From positions 3,482,176 to 3,546,175 of the forward strand of contig NZ_CP080649.1 in NCBI RefSeq assembly GCF_019603315.1: 64,000 nt of DNA, given 5' to 3'. Below the pieces are notes generated by a model that did not search any database, was not told the origin of the DNA, and saw only the letters and a list, made by a program, of their open reading frames with translations. This DNA is from Ruficoccus sp. ZRK36 (lineage in GTDB: Bacteria; Verrucomicrobiota; Verrucomicrobiia; Opitutales; Cerasicoccaceae). The translations under genes and the position numbers were made by a program. This document shows positions 18,004-25,962 of the stretch, one piece after another. Position 1 is the first letter of the stretch; each line of letters begins with the position of its first letter.

Positions 18004-19017
18004 ATGAAACGAAAAGCTATCGCATTTACAGCGCCCGGAGTAGCTGAACTCGTGGAGGCACGCCTGCCCGAGCTTCAGGCCGACTCCGTCCTCGTCCGCA
18101 CTGAAGTCTCCGCCATCAGCGCTGGCACTGAGCGGGCAAACCTGCTCGACCTGCCGAACCTGGCGGACAGCCCGCACGGAGTTTTCCCCAAATATCTCGG
18201 CTATAGCGGCGTGGGTCATGTCGTGGAAACCGGTAAGGCGGTGCAGAGCGTCAAGCCGGGGGATCGTGTCCTGACTCACTGGGGAAGCATTCACGCTGAC
18301 TACAATGTTTTGACTGAAAACAATGTGGTCAAAATCGAGGATGACTCGCTCGCCCCTGAGCATGCCGTCTTTGCGGTCATCGCCGGGTTTGCCCTCAACG
18401 GCCTGCGTAAGACCCGACTGGAGATCGGCGAAAGCACTGCCGTCATCGGTATGGGCATCCTCGGGGTCTTCTCGCTCGCACTGTGCCGTATCGCCGGAGG
18501 CTCTCCCGTGCTCGCGATGGACCTAAGCGAAAGTCGCCGTCAGCTCGCCCTCGAACTCGGAGCACACCTAACTTTTGACCCAACTGACGCGGATTACATC
18601 CAGCAGGTCAAAGCAGCCTCAGGCGGTGGCGTTAACGCCATCATTGAGGTCACGGGCCAGTCCGTCGCGTTGAAGCAGGCGCTGGATTTTTCCGCGAAGT
18701 TCGGACGTATCGCCCTGCTGGGGTGTACCCGTGTTTCGGATACAGCCATTGATTACTACCAGCAGGTTCATCGGCCCGGCGTCGAGATCATCGGAGCACA
18801 CACGGCCGCACGCCCCTCACTGGAGTCGCGCCCGCACAGCTGGACCTGGCAGGATGATGCGCGCGCGCTGATGCGGTTCATGGCGGATGGGCGCTTGCCC
18901 ATGGATAAGATCGTCTCGACCCTTTACCGCCCCGCAGACGCCTCGGTCGTCTACACAAAACTGGCTGAGAACCATCACGACTTCCCCATCGGCGCAGTCT
19001 TTGACTGGCGCGACTAG
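18004..19017 (+). CDS. MDR-family dehydrogenase lacking the catalytic zinc ligands
   Basis: Medium-chain dehydrogenase/reductase of 337 residues with a GroES-like N-domain and a Rossmann domain (VIGMGILGVFSLAL near residue 155). Where zinc alcohol dehydrogenases have the first Cys ligand, this protein reads VSAISAGTER, and the four-Cys structural zinc lobe is absent, so it resembles the zinc-independent bi-domain oxidoreductases of sugar clusters. It probably oxidises or reduces a keto-sugar or cyclitol intermediate made by its neighbours (inference). It is the last gene of the plus-strand operon and converges on the dehydroquinase-like gene. Confidence 0.82.
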   Translation: MKRKAIAFTAPGVAELVEARLPELQADSVLVRTEVSAISAGTERANLLDLPNLADSPHGVFPKYLGYSGVGHVVETGKAVQSVKPGDRVLTHWGSIHADYNVLTENNVVKIEDDSLAPEHAVFAVIAGFALNGLRKTRLEIGESTAVIGMGILGVFSLALCRIAGGSPVLAMDLSESRRQLALELGAHLTFDPTDADYIQQVKAASGGGVNAIIEVTGQSVALKQALDFSAKFGRIALLGCTRVSDTAIDYYQQVHRPGVEIIGAHTAARPSLESRPHSWTWQDDARALMRFMADGRLPMDKIVSTLYRPADASVVYTKLAENHHDFPIGAVFDWRD

Positions 19018-19067
19018 ATAGAGCCCGTCAGCACGCCGTTAAGCAAACTGCCGCACACGCGGCAGAG

Positions 19068-19850
19068 TCATGCCTCGGACACGTCGTTAATGTTCCAGTG
19101 GAGATTATCCATAATCGCCCGCATAGCGCGCACCGTCGGCTGCCCCATACCATAGCGCGGCTCGTACTGCGGCACGGCGAAGAAAGTCGATATCCCCAGG
19201 GCAGGCCCCATGCAGCGATGCGGGCGACTGTACTTGCCATTGCACAGGTGGACGAAGGGCAGCTTAAGCTTCTGCTTTAAGACCATCGTGGTCCGAAAGG
19301 CCTCGGCCAGCTCATCAGGCGTATCCACCGTGGTGACGATCTTCACGATGTCCGGACCACGAGCCTCCAGCGCGAGCATGTGCTCGACCACTTCGTCCGT
19401 CGTTCGCGAGGAAGCCATGTGCGAGGAGATAATGGCGTGCGCGCCACGGGCACGAATCTCTGCGATGAGCTGCTTCTGGCGTTCAATCGCATCCGGGTTC
19501 GACGTCAGCTCTCTTTCGGACGGGTCGTATAGGTCTCCCATCACATCGATGACAGATGCCCCCGCTGATGCCGCAGCGAGCAGCACCTGCTGCCGAGCCT
19601 CGTCACCCAGTTCCTGTTGTTTGTCGTTCCGGTAAAAGAAAAACATCCAGGGCAGATTTACCGCCGCGATGATTTCGCGCAGCGAGTCCTCGTTGCGATA
19701 CTCAGGCTTCAAGTCCTCCAGACTGGCAGCCAGGCCATCGGCCCCCTCATACTCCGAGTGCCGGGCAGTGGCGATCAGCTCCTGCGGTGTCTGTCCGGCG
19801 AAGATCGCGGTAAGGACCGGATGCGATTGGTTGAGAAATGTTTTCTTCAT
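19068..19850 (-). CDS. Type I 3-dehydroquinate dehydratase family protein, divergent active site
   Basis: AroD-type enzymes dehydrate 3-dehydroquinate through a Schiff-base lysine. The 260-residue product keeps the fold landmarks: FFYRND (Arg74), SAGASVIDV, His144 in IISSHMASS, the Schiff-base Lys170 in DIVKIVTTVDTPDE, and a C-terminal GKYSR...GMGQPT segment. Compared with the Salmonella enzyme as I remember it, the substrate-binding Glu46/Arg48 pair appears to be Ala/Ser and Glu86 appears to be Gln78. It sits in a Gfo/Idh catabolic cluster rather than with aromatic amino acid genes, so it may be a dehydratase or lyase for a related cyclitol or keto-acid. ATG 19850 chosen; gap of 23 bp to the Gfo/Idh gene before it. 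Confidence 0.7.
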   Translation of the reverse strand: MKKTFLNQSHPVLTAIFAGQTPQELIATARHSEYEGADGLAASLEDLKPEYRNEDSLREIIAAVNLPWMFFFYRNDKQQELGDEARQQVLLAAASAGASVIDVMGDLYDPSERELTSNPDAIERQKQLIAEIRARGAHAIISSHMASSRTTDEVVEHMLALEARGPDIVKIVTTVDTPDELAEAFRTTMVLKQKLKLPFVHLCNGKYSRPHRCMGPALGISTFFAVPQYEPRYGMGQPTVRAMRAIMDNLHWNINDVSEA

Positions 19851-19873
19851 AGCTCCGTATCTCAAACAGAAGT

Positions 19874-20893
19874 TTAGCGCGTCCAGTGGGTGTAGCCAGC
19901 AGCAGCCAGTAACACCTCCTGTACCTGGCAATCATGCTCGGCGCTGTAGGGGTTGGAGATCTCTCCACGGATCATGCGGTAGAAATCGACCAATTCGTCT
20001 TCATAGCGGTCACGAACGGGGCCAAACTCCAGCGTGTGCGCCCCGGCGGCAAAGTCACAGGCATCGTCACGCAGGATCAGCTCCATCCGCAACACCTCCC
20101 CGTCAAATCGCTCCATCGGGAAGATCTCGACCGTCCCGCCCGTACCGCAGACCTTCAGGCGTCGCCGTTTTGTCGCGCCCACCTCGCGGCTGCACGCGCG
20201 TAGTGTCGCCGTCGCCGTCGGGTACTCCAGGATGGTGAGGCAGTTATTCTTGATGTAGCTCTCATCGCCGGGAGCGGTCTTCAGGATGGGAGTCACACCG
20301 GTCGGCATCCCCAGCAGGGACACAACGAAGTCGATCAGGTGGCACCCCAGATTAAACATGATACCCCCACGAAAGCTCCCGATGTACGGCTGATACTCCT
20401 CGCCGCCGTAGTCATGGCTCATACAGCCCTGCACCTCAAAGATCTCACCGAGCCAGCCCTTTCGGGTGGCATCGAGAATCCAGTTCATGGCCGGATTACC
20501 GCGAAACATATAGCCCATCTGAAAGGCCAGTCCCTGCTCCTCGTAGCCCCAGCGCAGCCGCTCGAAATCAGCCAGATTCTCACCCCCGGGCTTATCCAGA
20601 TGGATCGGCAGGCCCTGTGCCAGGCAGCGCTCAGCGGCAGCCACCAGGTCGAGATTGGGGACCTCGACGGCAACAGCCTCCAGGCCAGGAGTACGGAAAA
20701 GCTCCTCCTCGCTGAGCCAGGGCAAACCCGCGTAAGGCTCCAGATCGGTGATCGCGATATGCGCCGCCTGCGTGTCGCGGTCGTCCACCACCCCGACTAT
20801 ATCAAAAAGCTCCGGGCGCAGCTTCAGGCTATTCATTTTGCCGGACGCATGCTCATGGCAGATGCCGATTTGGCCAATTTTCAGGGGCTTCAT
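19874..20893 (-). CDS. Gfo/Idh/MocA family oxidoreductase
   Basis: Second predicted sugar or cyclitol dehydrogenase, 339 residues. The N-terminal Rossmann loop is unusual, reading IGQIGICHEHASG in place of a clean GxGxxG, while the catalytic lysine is kept in HLDKPGGENL near residue 100. The C-terminal domain has FRGGIMFNLGCHLIDFVVSLLG, with the His/Asp pair of the family. It forms a two-gene unit with the dehydroquinase-like gene and is divergent from the PHP-domain gene. Confidence 0.85.
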   Translation of the reverse strand: MKPLKIGQIGICHEHASGKMNSLKLRPELFDIVGVVDDRDTQAAHIAITDLEPYAGLPWLSEEELFRTPGLEAVAVEVPNLDLVAAAERCLAQGLPIHLDKPGGENLADFERLRWGYEEQGLAFQMGYMFRGNPAMNWILDATRKGWLGEIFEVQGCMSHDYGGEEYQPYIGSFRGGIMFNLGCHLIDFVVSLLGMPTGVTPILKTAPGDESYIKNNCLTILEYPTATATLRACSREVGATKRRRLKVCGTGGTVEIFPMERFDGEVLRMELILRDDACDFAAGAHTLEFGPVRDRYEDELVDFYRMIRGEISNPYSAEHDCQVQEVLLAAAGYTHWTR

Positions 20894-21107
20894 AGGATGC
20901 TCTTATCTGTTAAAGGGGTTAAAGCGGTGGGTATCTAGGGGGCAGAATCAGCAGAAGGCGGCGTATGCATCAAGTGCTGCTTCTGAAGTGACCAAGTATA
21001 GCAAAAACGGCCCTGAAAGAGTAGTTGAAAGACAGAAAAATATTCCGAAAAGTTTGAAAAATTATCAGAAACTCAGATCGCTTTTCAAACGGTAGCCAGC
21101 ACAGATC

Positions 21108-21137
21108 CCATTCATCACCCCAAGGGGTGCGCAATGG
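21108..21137. promoter_or_regulatory. 30-bp interrupted palindrome, likely operator
   Basis: Symmetric layout CCATT-N3-CACCCC-AA-GGGGTG-N3-AATGG: eleven paired positions per side around a two-base centre. It sits ~100 bp before the PHP gene. It fits a binding site for a dimeric regulator better than an RNA hairpin, because the loop would be only two bases. Confidence 0.45.
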
Positions 21138-21180
21138 CGTGCACAGGCATCTCGTGGACATTTCTCTGCCAAAAGCGTTG

Positions 21181-21192
21181 CCTGCAAAAGAC
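21181..21192 (+). promoter_or_regulatory. Shared 12-bp upstream box, site 2
   Basis: TGCCTGCAAAAG, identical to 16050-16061. Here it is preceded by a T, giving TTGCCTGCAA, a near-palindrome of LacI-operator type. It lies 45 bp before the PHP gene start. Confidence 0.45.
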
Positions 21193-21237
21193 ATGCGCGG
21201 GACACACACCCCGCCCCACCCATAAACGATACTTACC

Positions 21238-23034
21238 ATGAGCAAAAACGTTTTCACCTCAGCCCAAATTACCCCTGAAACCATTCGCGTCGCCGATTCC
21301 GATGAGTTTGCGATCAAGCTCGTGCTCGGAGAGGATTACACGAGTAGTGCCTCGCGCATCATGTTCGACTTTAGCTGCACGCTGGGCACGTCCCTGCCGA
21401 CCCGCCAGTTCAACGAGGCGAGTGGCTACGTGGAGGCTTATGTCAGTAACCCGGAGGTCGACTATCAGGTGCGTTGCTGGGATTTTGAGGCCAAATACTT
21501 TGTCGACAAAGAGCACCCGCCCTCACGTGAGGCGATGCGAATGGTCGTCATCGATCTGGAGCCCGGCATGAAGGCTGGTGACACAGTCGAGCTTCACTGG
21601 GGTGAAACGCTCGGCGGCTTCGGCCCCGGCGCCAAGGTCAGCTCCGTCCTCCCCCGCCCCGACTATCGCCCGCGCGTCGAGGTGCGCTACTTTGACGCCC
21701 CTGATAAGGGCCTGCCTGACCACGGCCGTGACTACGAGGGCTACACCCGCCCGATCCCCGACCACAGCGTGATGCTCCAGTATCAGCTCCTCCCGCGCGA
21801 GCCACGCCGCATGCGCCTGCTACGCCGGGCAAACGGTGCCACCCTCATCCCTTACGATACCTTCTGGAACATCCCTGCGATCGAGGACATTTCCGAGATC
21901 GCCGCGTGCAGCGAGGCTCCCGTCAAAAACCCGCATGGCGTATTCGATTTTCAGGACAAGGCCGTCACCGTCCAGCCCAAGGGCATCGAGTACCGCGAGA
22001 GCGTCCGCATGGACGACGCCTTCGAGGGAATGAATATCTACTGGGGCGACATCCACTCGCACTCGGCCTACTCCATCGACTGTGCTCAACGCTCGGGCAT
22101 GGACATGAAGCCGCACGACCTCATGCAGTTCGCCCGTCACCGCGCCGGGCTGGACTACTATGCGGTCACCGACCACCACATCCCCTCATGGGAGCCGATT
22201 CGCCACATCGGCCAGCCGAAGTGGGAGGACACAGTCGAGGCCATCGAGCGCAATCACCGCGAGGGCGAGTTCGTCGTCGTCCCGGCTCTGGAGTTCACCG
22301 ACAACTGTGGCGACATCTGCCTGTACTTCCGCGAGGCTCCGACCTACGCGCAGATCACCAAGGAAAAGTTTGTCAATGTATCGGATTTTTACGACGAGTT
22401 CGGGCAGGGCATGATGGCCATCCCGCACCTTCACTCTTTCGGGGATCGCCCGTTCGGCGAATGGCGCAAGGGCATCCGCGACATCCAGCCTGTGATCGAG
22501 ATCTACTCCGACCACGGCAGCTATGAGCGCAAGCACGTGACCGAAAATGGCCGCGCCTGGTGCAAGTTCTTCCGCGAAGACAACTGCGTGGAGTACTTCC
22601 TCAAAAACGGCTACAAGCTCGGATTCGTGGGCGATGGCGATGACCACAAGGGCCACGTCGGCGTCAGCGGGCTGACCGCGATGTTCTCGACCGACCTGAC
22701 CCGCGAGGCGGTCTTCGATGCCTACCACAACCGCCGCACCTACGCCACGACCAACGCCCGCATCAAGCTCATCTTCACCGCCAACGGCAAGCTGATGGGC
22801 AGCACCCTGCCCTTCACCGAGCAGAAAAGCTTCCACATCCACGTTGAGGCGGAGAACAACCTCAAGAAGGTTGAGCTGTTTAAAAACGGCGACCTCTTCA
22901 AGCGCATCACCCCCAAGGGCAAAAGCTTCATCACAGACATCGAAACCACCAGCGACAGCCCGGACTTCTGGTACGTGCGCGCCACTCAGCTCGATAACCA
23001 TATCGCATGGTCGAGCCCGGTTTGGTTCGAGTAG
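21238..23034 (+). CDS. PHP-domain (DUF3604-like) protein
   Basis: A 598-residue protein whose first ~260 residues form a beta-rich region with no clear family. From residue ~265 comes a metal-dependent PHP-type phosphoesterase/hydrolase domain: GDIHSHSAYSID, YYAVTDHH, ALEFTD, MAIPHLHSF and FVGDGDDHKG, supplying the His/Asp metal ligands. The end (residues ~505-598) is a beta-sandwich-like segment. There is no signal peptide. Proteins of this kind occur in sugar catabolic clusters with unproven substrates; a phosphodiester or another hydrolysable metabolite is possible. It has its own divergent promoter region with two candidate operators and ends at a hairpin at 23044. Confidence 0.72.
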   Translation: MSKNVFTSAQITPETIRVADSDEFAIKLVLGEDYTSSASRIMFDFSCTLGTSLPTRQFNEASGYVEAYVSNPEVDYQVRCWDFEAKYFVDKEHPPSREAMRMVVIDLEPGMKAGDTVELHWGETLGGFGPGAKVSSVLPRPDYRPRVEVRYFDAPDKGLPDHGRDYEGYTRPIPDHSVMLQYQLLPREPRRMRLLRRANGATLIPYDTFWNIPAIEDISEIAACSEAPVKNPHGVFDFQDKAVTVQPKGIEYRESVRMDDAFEGMNIYWGDIHSHSAYSIDCAQRSGMDMKPHDLMQFARHRAGLDYYAVTDHHIPSWEPIRHIGQPKWEDTVEAIERNHREGEFVVVPALEFTDNCGDICLYFREAPTYAQITKEKFVNVSDFYDEFGQGMMAIPHLHSFGDRPFGEWRKGIRDIQPVIEIYSDHGSYERKHVTENGRAWCKFFREDNCVEYFLKNGYKLGFVGDGDDHKGHVGVSGLTAMFSTDLTREAVFDAYHNRRTYATTNARIKLIFTANGKLMGSTLPFTEQKSFHIHVEAENNLKKVELFKNGDLFKRITPKGKSFITDIETTSDSPDFWYVRATQLDNHIAWSSPVWFE

Positions 23035-23043
23035 ACCTCACGC

Positions 23044-23079
23044 AAGCCTCAGCGGAGGTCAGGCCTTCGCTGAGGCTTT
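23044..23079. terminator. Hairpin between convergent PHP and symporter genes
   Basis: AAGCCTCAGCG at 23044-23054 pairs fully with CGCTGAGGCTT at 23068-23078 (11 bp, 13-nt loop). The T-run is short (TTT). Its place just after a stop codon in a convergent gap supports a terminator. Confidence 0.5.
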
Positions 23080-23179
23080 GTGCAGACGCCATGGTCGGGG
23101 TGGCAGTAGCTTACCGACTCCAGCCACCTCGCGCACGCCTTGTCCTGCGCATTTAGTCCATCGAGCATCGCCGACAGGC

Positions 23180-24913
23180 TTAGGCCGCAGGTCCGCCCGA
23201 GTCGGGCTTAACGGGCAGCTCCCAATCTCGTAAGAGCCTGCCGCCCGCCACCAGCCATAGAATCAGGATAACGGTAAAGGCCGTCCACGCGTGCAGCACG
23301 GCCGCCATCGGCAGCAGAAACGTCGTCACCTGCCAGATGACCGCAGTGATGAGCCTGACAATATCGCCACGGTGTTCCTTGGCATCGTCGATTTTCCAGG
23401 CAGGATTCCAGAGCCCCCACGGGCGGATTTTCCGGTAGAAGTCCTTGCGGACCGTCTCCGGCGTTTCCGAGGTGCAGTAGGTGCCGACAACCGAAGCAAG
23501 GAGCGAAATGCCGGTGATAAAGCCCAGCATCGCCACTTCGTTCAGATCCCAGCTCTTTCCTATCGAGCCTAGAAAAAGCGCTGCCGCGAAGCCTGCCCCC
23601 ACACCGATACTGAAGCCCGCTCCATTGAAGCGCTCCCAGTACCAGCGTAGCGCAAAAGGCACCAGAAAGGCCGGAAAGAGCCCGATAACGATCACCACCC
23701 AGACATCGACCACACTCTCGACCTGCAGGGACAGCATCAGCCCGGTGCCGACGATAAACGCCGAGGCCAGGTAACCGACAACGACCAGCTCCCGCTGCCC
23801 GGCTTTTTTACGCAGGGGCTGCCAGATATCCTTCACCAGATAGGAGGCCCCGGCGTTGATCGTACTGTCAAAGGTCGACATCGCAGCTGCCAGCATGGCA
23901 GCCAGCACGATGCCCCGCACGCCCGCCGGAAAGAAACCGGAAAGCAGCACCTCGGGCAGCGCCCGCTCGGGATCGTCCTGCCCCACCCCCAGCGCCACGG
24001 CCAGAATCGCAAAGCCCAGCACCATCGGCCAACGAAAGGCGAAAAGCAGCGTCCACAGCATCCCGATCTTCAGCCCGTCGCCCGGAGTACGGGCGGCATA
24101 GAAACGCTGCGCCATGTAGGCGCTTCCTCCGCTGCCTCCCAGGCCTTCCAGCAATCCCTTACCGACCCAGAAAAGCAGGAAGAGCCCGAACAGTCGGTAG
24201 TCTTGCCCATCCGTGGCCAGACGCTCATCGAAGAGCTTCGGCAGGAACTGGTTAAACTGCGCCCCCGGCCACTGCTCTGCCAATGCCGGCGAGTACTCCA
24301 ACCCGGCCACCACGGCCACATAGATGGCTGCGCCACCGATCAGCACACTCTGGATAACGTCCGTCCAGACGACTCCGTACAGGCCGCTCATCATCGTGTA
24401 GACCAGAGCAATCAGCAGCATGCCCACCTGGCACTGCAGCGGAGTAAAGGGCAGAAAAACCGCGAGGAACTTACCCGCGGCGCCGAGAAAAAATACGACC
24501 ATTCCAATCGTGATGACCAGGTAGGTCACGGCAGCCGTCATGCGCGCAGCCTGCCCCTGAGCACCGGTCCCGAAGCGCAGCTGCATCCACTCGGCAGTCG
24601 TCATCACGGCACTGCGGCGGTGCCACTTACCCATGAAGGCGACAAACACCGCAATCGGCAGAACCACCCCGCCCCGCATCTCGATAAAGAATCCATGCAG
24701 GCCGTAAACATAGAGCAGGGTGACGATCGTCATCGTCCCGGCGACATCGAGGTTACTCGACATCCCGGATGCCCCGAGCGCCCACCAGGGCAGCTTATGG
24801 CCGCCGAGGAAATACTCCTCGCTGTTGGCCGAGGCGCGCTTCGAGAGGTAAGCGCCCAGCGCGAGAAGTCCCACGAGGTACGCGGCAACGATAGCATAGT
24901 CAATTCCGGTCAC
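23180..24913 (-). CDS. Sodium:solute symporter (SSS family)
   Basis: Second predicted Na+-coupled transporter in the carbohydrate region, 577 residues with about 13 membrane helices. SSS hallmarks: KRASANSEEYFLGGHKLPWW near the N-terminus, GASGMSSNLDVAGT, and AAAMSTFDSTINAGASYLVKD, the sodium-site helix. The start is GTG (MTGIDYAIVAAYLVGL). The substrate is unknown but is probably processed by the adjacent dehydrogenase clusters. It is divergent from the esterase gene; the 176-bp gap shows no copy of the 12-bp box. Confidence 0.88.
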   Translation of the reverse strand: MTGIDYAIVAAYLVGLLALGAYLSKRASANSEEYFLGGHKLPWWALGASGMSSNLDVAGTMTIVTLLYVYGLHGFFIEMRGGVVLPIAVFVAFMGKWHRRSAVMTTAEWMQLRFGTGAQGQAARMTAAVTYLVITIGMVVFFLGAAGKFLAVFLPFTPLQCQVGMLLIALVYTMMSGLYGVVWTDVIQSVLIGGAAIYVAVVAGLEYSPALAEQWPGAQFNQFLPKLFDERLATDGQDYRLFGLFLLFWVGKGLLEGLGGSGGSAYMAQRFYAARTPGDGLKIGMLWTLLFAFRWPMVLGFAILAVALGVGQDDPERALPEVLLSGFFPAGVRGIVLAAMLAAAMSTFDSTINAGASYLVKDIWQPLRKKAGQRELVVVGYLASAFIVGTGLMLSLQVESVVDVWVVIVIGLFPAFLVPFALRWYWERFNGAGFSIGVGAGFAAALFLGSIGKSWDLNEVAMLGFITGISLLASVVGTYCTSETPETVRKDFYRKIRPWGLWNPAWKIDDAKEHRGDIVRLITAVIWQVTTFLLPMAAVLHAWTAFTVILILWLVAGGRLLRDWELPVKPDSGGPAA

Positions 24914-25089
24914 AACCTGACTTTATCGCACGCAGCCCCAAGATAAAAGGGTTTTTCACAAAAGCCTCCTCAATCTGGTGGAAAAGCTGCCCGATCAACC
25001 GGTAATCTTTCCGTCAGTAAGCATTGTCAAACCATGAGGTTTCGGGGTAGAAATGCTACTCATCCTTACGCCTGAATCCGATATCCCGC

Positions 25090-25809
25090 ATGGATAATTA
25101 TCCCGACCCCACCCACGCGAACATCCGCTACAGCGAGCACTACACGCAGTCTGTATTAGACATCTGGATACCGGCGGCAGACTCGCCGACTCCGGTCGCT
25201 GTTTATTTCCACGGCGGCGCCTTCACGGGTGGCAGCAAGGATACACCATTCGGGGAAGAAGCCGCGCGCACGCTGCTCGATCAGGGCATCGCCATCATCA
25301 GCGTTGAGTATCCCTTTCTCGGCCAGTCCCATTTGCAAACCGGGCAGGTCATTCCCTCTCTGGACGAGCAAGGCTACTTTGCGGTGCTTGAGGAGTGCGG
25401 ATTCGCGATCCAGTACATCATCGATCACGCCTCGGATTACAACATCGACCCGGAGCTCATCCTGCTCAGTGGTGGCTCAGCCGGAGCCGTCATCTCCGAG
25501 TATCTGACCTACGGAACGGATTTCCCCGTCGCGGCCTGTGTCGCGATTGCCCAGCCCTACCGCTTTGATGAGTATGCGCAGTCCTTTCACCCCCGACCGG
25601 TACCGCTGTACCTGCTTTCCACCGCAGACACCGATGACGTCGTCCACCATCCGCAGCATGCCAGGATGATGGCCGAGTTTTGCCGTAAGCATGACATCCC
25701 GGTCGAGATTTATGGCTCGGGTAAGAATGGGCTCCCCAAGGTGCCCGGCTCTCAACCGATCATCGTCTACGCCTGCGACAAGACATTTGCCAGGCACTTG
25801 GCCCAATAG
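25090..25809 (+). CDS. Alpha/beta hydrolase (esterase/lipase type)
   Basis: Probable cytoplasmic carboxylesterase of 239 residues. The HGGAF oxyanion-hole motif (residues ~41-45) and the nucleophile elbow GGSAGA are those of the HSL/acetyl-esterase group, with LLSTADTDDVVHHP supplying the likely Asp. The usual C-terminal histidine is not obvious in the last 40 residues, which could mean it is in a shifted place or missing. No signal peptide. In context it may remove acyl groups from imported sugars (inference). Confidence 0.75.
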   Translation: MDNYPDPTHANIRYSEHYTQSVLDIWIPAADSPTPVAVYFHGGAFTGGSKDTPFGEEAARTLLDQGIAIISVEYPFLGQSHLQTGQVIPSLDEQGYFAVLEECGFAIQYIIDHASDYNIDPELILLSGGSAGAVISEYLTYGTDFPVAACVAIAQPYRFDEYAQSFHPRPVPLYLLSTADTDDVVHHPQHARMMAEFCRKHDIPVEIYGSGKNGLPKVPGSQPIIVYACDKTFARHLAQ

Positions 25810-25962
25810 TCGATCAAGGACAGGCCCGGTCTCGATTCCCCTCAGCATGATTCTGTAGGTCCAAGGCTCGACATACATCGGGCTTGAGGTATATTAATAT
25901 ATTAACCCGACTTGGTTTACCGTGTTTGAATCGTCTATATCAGCTGTCCCATACCCGGTATC

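Larger units (their letters stand above)
20894..21237. other. 344-bp divergent promoter region
   Basis: Lies between the Gfo/Idh gene (minus) and the PHP gene (plus). No gene is seen. The middle (about 21000-21070) is AT-rich. It holds a 30-bp interrupted palindrome (21108-21137) and the shared 12-bp box (21181-21192), both entered separately. Confidence 0.6.
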
